DNA from: an uncultured bacterium
GTDB taxonomy: Bacteria; Pseudomonadota; Gammaproteobacteria; Burkholderiales; Burkholderiaceae_E
NCBI GenBank assembly: GCA_903864485.1
Contig: CAIPGD010000185.1
Coordinates: 1-8,218, forward strand
Direction: 5' to 3'
Length of the DNA stretch: 8,218 nucleotides
Positions within the stretch are counted from its first letter, which is position 1, and each line of letters starts with the position of its first letter. Positions 4,991 to 8,218 of the stretch are shown piece by piece. A model generated the notes under the pieces. That model was not told the DNA's origin, made no database searches, and was given only the letters and a program-made list of their open reading frames with translations. The translations under genes were made by a program, and so were the position numbers.

Positions 4991-5526
4991 GCAACACCCC
5001 CATTCGTTTCGATCGCCCACAGGAGAAGCGCGATTGCATCAGCCTCGTTGTCATCGGCGGGGCTGTAGCCCCGAGCGCGGGCCGCGTTGATCATCGCCAC
5101 CTTGTCGGCGTTGCCCTTGCCGGTGGCGTGTTTTTTGATGCTGCCAACCGGCACGCCCTGATACGGGATGCCGCGCAGTTCGGCCCAAGCGGTCAGCGTG
5201 GCCATTAGCCCGCCGTAGACATGGGCTGCGTCCGTCCCTGCGTGCCGACGGACTTCTTCGTAAAAGATCACCTTGATCGGGCCTGAGAGCCGATCCAGCT
5301 CGGTCAGCCAGTTGGTAAAGCGCAGGTAGCGCATTCCTCCGCCGTCATAACGGCCGGGCTTGAAGCTGGCCGTACCGCTGGTGATCAGACCGCCGTGACC
5401 GCGCAGGGCCCAGCCGGTGGTAGTGCCCAGATCCAGGGCAAGGATGGTGCGGTGGATTGAACTGGTGACGGGCAGCAATTCAAACCTTGCGCTGTCGGAT
5501 TTGGTGATCAGGGACGTCGCAGCCAT
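4987..5526 (-). CDS. RuvC-like Holliday junction resolvase
   Basis: This 179-aa protein has an RNase H-type fold signature: 'ILALDLGTTTGWAL' with Asp32, a second acidic strand 'VIFYEEV' (Glu90-Glu91), and a final 'ADDNEADAIALLLWA' (Asp158, Asp159, Glu161, Asp163). These acidic residues are the metal-binding catalytic set of RuvC-like nucleases. Phage members of this family cut branched DNA that arises in replication and recombination, clearing junctions before packaging. About 25 residues precede the first core strand, a little more than in compact family members. The ATG at 5526 has AGGAG 7 bases upstream. The gene follows the primase after a non-coding region and is coupled to the 66-aa gene through ATGA, in keeping with a replication and recombination module. 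Confidence 0.85.
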   Translation of the reverse strand: MAATSLITKSDSARFELLPVTSSIHRTILALDLGTTTGWALRGHGGLITSGTASFKPGRYDGGGMRYLRFTNWLTELDRLSGPIKVIFYEEVRRHAGTDAAHVYGGLMATLTAWAELRGIPYQGVPVGSIKKHATGKGNADKVAMINAARARGYSPADDNEADAIALLLWAIETNGGVA

Positions 5527-5660
5527 GATGGCTCTCCTGTATTGAGGGCTGGTTCTGGTGGAAGACGACGGTGGTCATGTGCTTGTCGGTACGGGCCGCC
5601 GTTGTCGGATCGGGGTAGGGAAGACCCATCTGGGCGGCCCGCGCGCCAGGCCCTTACGCA

Positions 5661-5710
5661 TGGGATGAGTGGCCCACCCTTGGGTGGGGCCATCCCATAC
5701 GTAGTATGGG
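5661..5710. repeat. Overlapping inverted repeats that can form two exclusive hairpins
   Basis: The first structure pairs TGGGAT (5661-5666) with ATCCCA (5692-5697), enclosing GGCCCACCC (5671-5679) paired with GGGTGGGGCC (5682-5691, one bulged G). The second pairs CCCATAC (5694-5700) with GTATGGG (5704-5710) around GTA. The two share bases 5694-5697, so an RNA could form one outer stem or the other, but not both fully. No T tract follows on either strand. Confidence 0.6.
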
Positions 5711-5764
5711 GGTTCAGCACCTAACTGTTCCGATGTGTACAACACACTGATTTTATTAGAAAAT

Positions 5765-5782
5765 AAGACTTCATGAAGTCTT
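5765..5782. repeat. Perfect 18-base palindrome
   Basis: AAGACTTCA at 5765-5773 is followed directly by its exact complement TGAAGTCTT (5774-5782). It lies in the AT-rich part of the gap between primase and resolvase. A perfect palindrome with no loop suits a dimeric DNA-binding protein better than an RNA hairpin. No binding protein is identified. Confidence 0.65.
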
Positions 5783-5786
5783 CGGG

Positions 5787-5889
5787 TATGAGTTAGGGAC
5801 CTAACACTTATTTTCCCGTAACCCGTTGATTTCATTGAGTGCACAGTTGGTGAAGACATATGAGTTAGGCCTCACTCATATGAGTGAGG
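5787..5889. repeat. Clustered direct and inverted repeats at the 3' end of the primase gene
   Basis: TATGAGTTAGG occurs twice as a direct repeat (5787-5797 and 5859-5869). The first copy is part of a dyad, GTTAGG at 5792-5797 and CCTAAC at 5800-5805. CATATGAGT is repeated at 5857-5865 and 5877-5885, 20 bases apart. A perfect 20-base palindrome, CCTCACTCAT plus its complement, fills 5870-5889 and is also the last codons of the primase gene. Repeats of this kind resemble iterons or operators; which one is not decided by the sequence. Confidence 0.6.
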
Positions 5890-8186
5890 TCGTCATCAAG
5901 GCCCTCCGGGTAGACCCAGACAGCAGGGTTTTCGACCTGAAGGCTGAGCCCGGACTGGGGGCATTTGAAGTGGCTGGGCAGGACCGGACGGACGGTTTTG
6001 GTGATCTCGCCGGTGGATGGATCGACCTCCTCGACAGGCAAACCAAACTGCATGCCTTCGACGCAGACATAGCCAAACCGTGACCGTGTGACGGGAAAGC
6101 CAAAGCCAGAGGGGTCACGAAGGAACTTCACGAAGCCCTTGGTTGAGAGCACGGAAAGGCGTTCGCGGATGGTGTGCTTGCTGCCCAGACCGCCGCGATT
6201 CTCAAAGGTCTCGGCGAACTGCATGGCGGTGTAGAGCCGCTCGCCTGCCGCCTCGTCCAGCAGCATGCCCAGAATGACATCGTGCTTGCGCAGACGTTCA
6301 GCGTCGAGCTTGGCCCCGACCTCCTTGCGCACCAGGCGCTCGTTCATCGGGTTCAGCTCGACCCAGCAACCCGCAACCTTATCGATCAACTTGCCCGGCA
6401 GTGCGCGGCCATTGCGCAGCTCGATTTCGAGGCGGCGCGGGGTGCTGTCCTCGTCGGGCCGGTGCATGAGTAGCCCCGAGGTGTAAAAGCCGCGCAGCGC
6501 GCTGGCGCCGGAGAGTGCGAGAAAGGGGTCGTCCTTGACCTGATGTTTGGCGGCCTTGCGGGTGTGGTGGGCCAGAATGACACCGGCGTCCGGATTGACC
6601 GCTTCGCGCAGAACCTCGAGCCGGTCCCTCAGGAAGAACATCATGGCGGTGTTGTCGTTCTCGCCCCCACCATCCGGCCCGCCATCGAAGAGGTTGCGGA
6701 TCGGGTCTATGACGATGATATCGGGCGGCGCATCGAGGAATGCGGCTCGGATTGCCTCGGCGATGCGGGTGACGCCATCGGCATCCAGCAACAGCTTCAG
6801 CTTGGGCGTGGCGATGAATGTGGAGCGAGCGGCCGCGATCACCCCGGGGGCCAAGCTGATCTGCTGCATCCGTTCGCGCAAGTAGTGATACTGGATTTCC
6901 GCCTGCAGATAGAACACGCGCAGTGGTCGGTGCGGCGTGAAGCCGAGAAACGGCACTCCCGCCGCCATGTGGACAAGCCACGAGATCAGGAAGTCGCTCT
7001 TGCCGACCTTGGGCGCGCCGCCTAGCACCAGAAGCCCGCCTGGCGTCAGGACGCGCGGCGCGATGATGTCATCAGGCATCGGGCTGCGATCATCCAGCAG
7101 TGCGCCAAGGCTGAAGGTTGGCAAAGGGCCTGTGGGTGTCTCTGCGCGGGGCAGTCGCAGGAGCGGCGGGCCGTTCCTTTTAACGTGCAAAGACCAGAGG
7201 CGTTCGGACTCGGCCTGTAAGCGGTCTAGAGGCCAGGGCGGGCGCAGCATGGCGGCGTTGTAGCCGCAGATGGCTTCCCAGCCCTCGACAGGCTCAAGGC
7301 GGCCTTCATGCACCAGGCGCACGTAATGGCCGATAGCGGCACTGGCGCCTTGAAAGCGCGACCAATCGTCGACTGCACCTTCACGTACGGCCGTGGTTAG
7401 AACAGCCTCTATGGCGGGTTTGGACGGTGCAGAGGGGGGATCGCTCGCAAAGCCCACGCCCGGCAGCGGCGGCATCTCCGCGACCCTCTCGGCAAAATCC
7501 GAAAGCTCAACTTCGACCACGCGATGCTCTCGGATTTGCACAAGCCGCTGGTGACCATGTTTGTGATAGACTGTGCCGGGCACCCGGATCGGCTGATGTG
7601 CGGACCGGAAATGCGTATCTCCTCCGACCTTCACCGCGATTTCACCGCGCAGACGGCACAGGGTGACGAGATCCTCACCCTCCGCTGGTTCGGTCAGTTT
7701 CCACCAGACATGGAGCTTCGCCGCCCCCTCGGGCGTGCGGCCACCACTTTCGATGATCAGCGTTGGTGGACCGAGGTGGCGGGTGATATGGTCAAGCTTG
7801 GCGGGGATGTCGCCGGCATCAAGATCAACGATGATCGCCTGCATTTGCAGCACATCGGCTGCGCGGGCTTGCCCCTGCTCGGTGACAGTGCCCGGGATGA
7901 CATAGACGGCAGCGCCCTCGCGGTTGGCCCATGCGGCAAATGTTGCGAGTTTTTCGGGCGCAGTGCCGTCTGCAGGGATCCAGATATTGTGTGGCTTGCC
8001 ATCCCGACCTTGTCCCTTGTCGACAAAACCCCTGAGCGGGATCAACCCCTCACACCAGCTGAAGACGGTGTCGAGAAAAACGCCAATCTGCCCAGAGTCT
8101 GGGTCACATCCAAACGGGTTCTCCGACGGCGGCCCGTCGTTAAAGTCCATCCATGGATTGAAGTGCAAAACACCGACGTCAGTCAT
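5865..8186 (-). CDS. Bifunctional phage replication protein: primase-like domain and RepA/RecA-type ATPase
   Basis: This 773-aa protein appears to combine priming and helicase-type activity for phage DNA replication. The N-terminal part (about 90-230) looks like an archaeo-eukaryotic-type primase (RepB-primase style). It has 'AIIVDLDAGD' with Asp121 and Asp123, 'KLHVWWKL' with His159, and 'GGDTHFRSAHQPIRVPGT' with Asp190 and Arg201. After a linker, an AAA_25/RepA-type ATPase follows: Walker A 'GGAPKVGKSD' (389-398, Lys396-Ser397), Walker B 'DIIVID' (489-494) and 'LAHHTRK' (539-544). The remaining ~170 residues include a probable winged helix (about 630-690). I chose the ATG at 8186; a TTG at 8216 at the window edge would add 10 residues, but neither has a strong ribosome site. 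The ATG overlaps a possible upstream gene as ATGA. The 3' end runs through a palindrome. Confidence 0.85.
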   Translation of the reverse strand: MTDVGVLHFNPWMDFNDGPPSENPFGCDPDSGQIGVFLDTVFSWCEGLIPLRGFVDKGQGRDGKPHNIWIPADGTAPEKLATFAAWANREGAAVYVIPGTVTEQGQARAADVLQMQAIIVDLDAGDIPAKLDHITRHLGPPTLIIESGGRTPEGAAKLHVWWKLTEPAEGEDLVTLCRLRGEIAVKVGGDTHFRSAHQPIRVPGTVYHKHGHQRLVQIREHRVVEVELSDFAERVAEMPPLPGVGFASDPPSAPSKPAIEAVLTTAVREGAVDDWSRFQGASAAIGHYVRLVHEGRLEPVEGWEAICGYNAAMLRPPWPLDRLQAESERLWSLHVKRNGPPLLRLPRAETPTGPLPTFSLGALLDDRSPMPDDIIAPRVLTPGGLLVLGGAPKVGKSDFLISWLVHMAAGVPFLGFTPHRPLRVFYLQAEIQYHYLRERMQQISLAPGVIAAARSTFIATPKLKLLLDADGVTRIAEAIRAAFLDAPPDIIVIDPIRNLFDGGPDGGGENDNTAMMFFLRDRLEVLREAVNPDAGVILAHHTRKAAKHQVKDDPFLALSGASALRGFYTSGLLMHRPDEDSTPRRLEIELRNGRALPGKLIDKVAGCWVELNPMNERLVRKEVGAKLDAERLRKHDVILGMLLDEAAGERLYTAMQFAETFENRGGLGSKHTIRERLSVLSTKGFVKFLRDPSGFGFPVTRSRFGYVCVEGMQFGLPVEEVDPSTGEITKTVRPVLPSHFKCPQSGLSLQVENPAVWVYPEGLDDDLTHMSEA

Positions 8187-8218
8187 GTGGGCAGCCCCCA
8201 CCACCGATCCGCCCAAGA
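8183..8218 (-). CDS. Possible 3' end of an upstream phage gene
   Basis: A minus-strand frame enters from the right edge and ends with residues SWADRWWGLPT at a TGA that overlaps the primase ATG as ATGA (8183-8186). The same overlap joins other genes of this operon, which is the only reason to list it. Twelve codons are too few to name a product, and another frame ends nearby at 8179. Confidence 0.3.
   Translation of the reverse strand, partial: SWADRWWGLPT

Larger units (their letters stand above)
5527..5864. promoter_or_regulatory. 338-base palindrome-rich non-coding region between primase and resolvase
   Basis: Open frames that cross this stretch have no recognisable protein character, apart from a possible 31-codon frame noted as rejected. 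It is GC-rich near the resolvase (5580-5700) and clearly AT-richer at 5730-5860. It holds a compound hairpin region (5661-5710), a perfect 18-base palindrome (5765-5782), a GTTAGG/CCTAAC dyad (5792-5805) and further copies of that hexamer at 5720-5725 and 5864-5869. The resolvase ribosome site (AGGAG) is at its left end. This layout suits a promoter/operator region for the resolvase cluster, an origin of replication served by the adjacent primase, or both. No clear -35/-10 pair was found. Confidence 0.5.

Noticed and set aside
5484..5580. 31-codon minus-strand frame starting MTTVVFHQNQPS before the resolvase gene
   Set aside because: The beginning looks protein-like, but the frame is very short, has no clear ribosome site, and runs out of frame into the resolvase gene.
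5575..5859. 94-aa minus-strand frame across the palindromic region
   Set aside because: The composition follows the repeats and hairpins rather than any protein pattern, and no start signal was found.
6379..7025. Long frames on both strands overlapping the primase gene (for example 6379-6981 minus and 6543-7025 plus)
   Set aside because: They fall inside the Walker-motif ATPase region of the replication protein and show no motif of their own.
1..8218. tRNA genes, CRISPR arrays and attachment sites
   Set aside because: No cloverleaf-like sequence, no regularly spaced repeats, and no long direct repeat pair that would mark att sites were seen by eye.

Overview
The window looks like part of a decaying, lambda-like (lambdoid-type packaging) prophage from an alphaproteobacterium, most likely of the Rhodobacteraceae. 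The basis is the GC-rich codon use and proteins that resemble families I know from prophages of that group: a DUF6362-type helix-turn-helix protein, a DUF7220-type membrane protein, a ParB-methyltransferase fusion and a Nu1-like small terminase. Genus cannot be told from this sequence.

The phage backbone runs right to left on the minus strand. From the right edge it holds a primase/ATPase replication protein (8186-5865), a 338-base non-coding region dense in palindromes (5864-5527), and a tight cluster of a RuvC-like resolvase, a 66-aa unknown protein and a DUF6362-type protein (5526-4411). Next come a 398-base leader with hairpins (4410-4013), a second tight cluster of methyltransferase, PD-(D/E)XK nuclease and two-pass membrane protein (4012-1988), and finally the small terminase (761-165) with the first ~40 codons of the large terminase (250-125). 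Start and stop codons overlap repeatedly (two ATGA overlaps, one 8-nt overlap, one 20-nt overlap), so the clusters are probably translationally coupled.

Two things break the backbone. At the left, the large terminase is cut at about position 125-131 and joined to the middle of an IS66-type transposase reading the other way, so no complete packaging motor remains here. Between the membrane protein and the small terminase, about 1.3 kb of plus-strand genes face the other way: two small unknown proteins (886-1355) and a Phd/YefM-ParE/RelE toxin-antitoxin pair (1469-2052). The toxin's 3' end overlaps the membrane-protein gene.

Read together, the replication and recombination genes would copy the phage DNA, the methyltransferase would mark it, the DUF6362 protein may regulate, and the terminase would package it. 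The toxin-antitoxin pair could now favour retention of the remnant. The least explained parts are the palindrome-rich non-coding regions, the methyltransferase-nuclease-membrane protein triplet and the two small cargo proteins.
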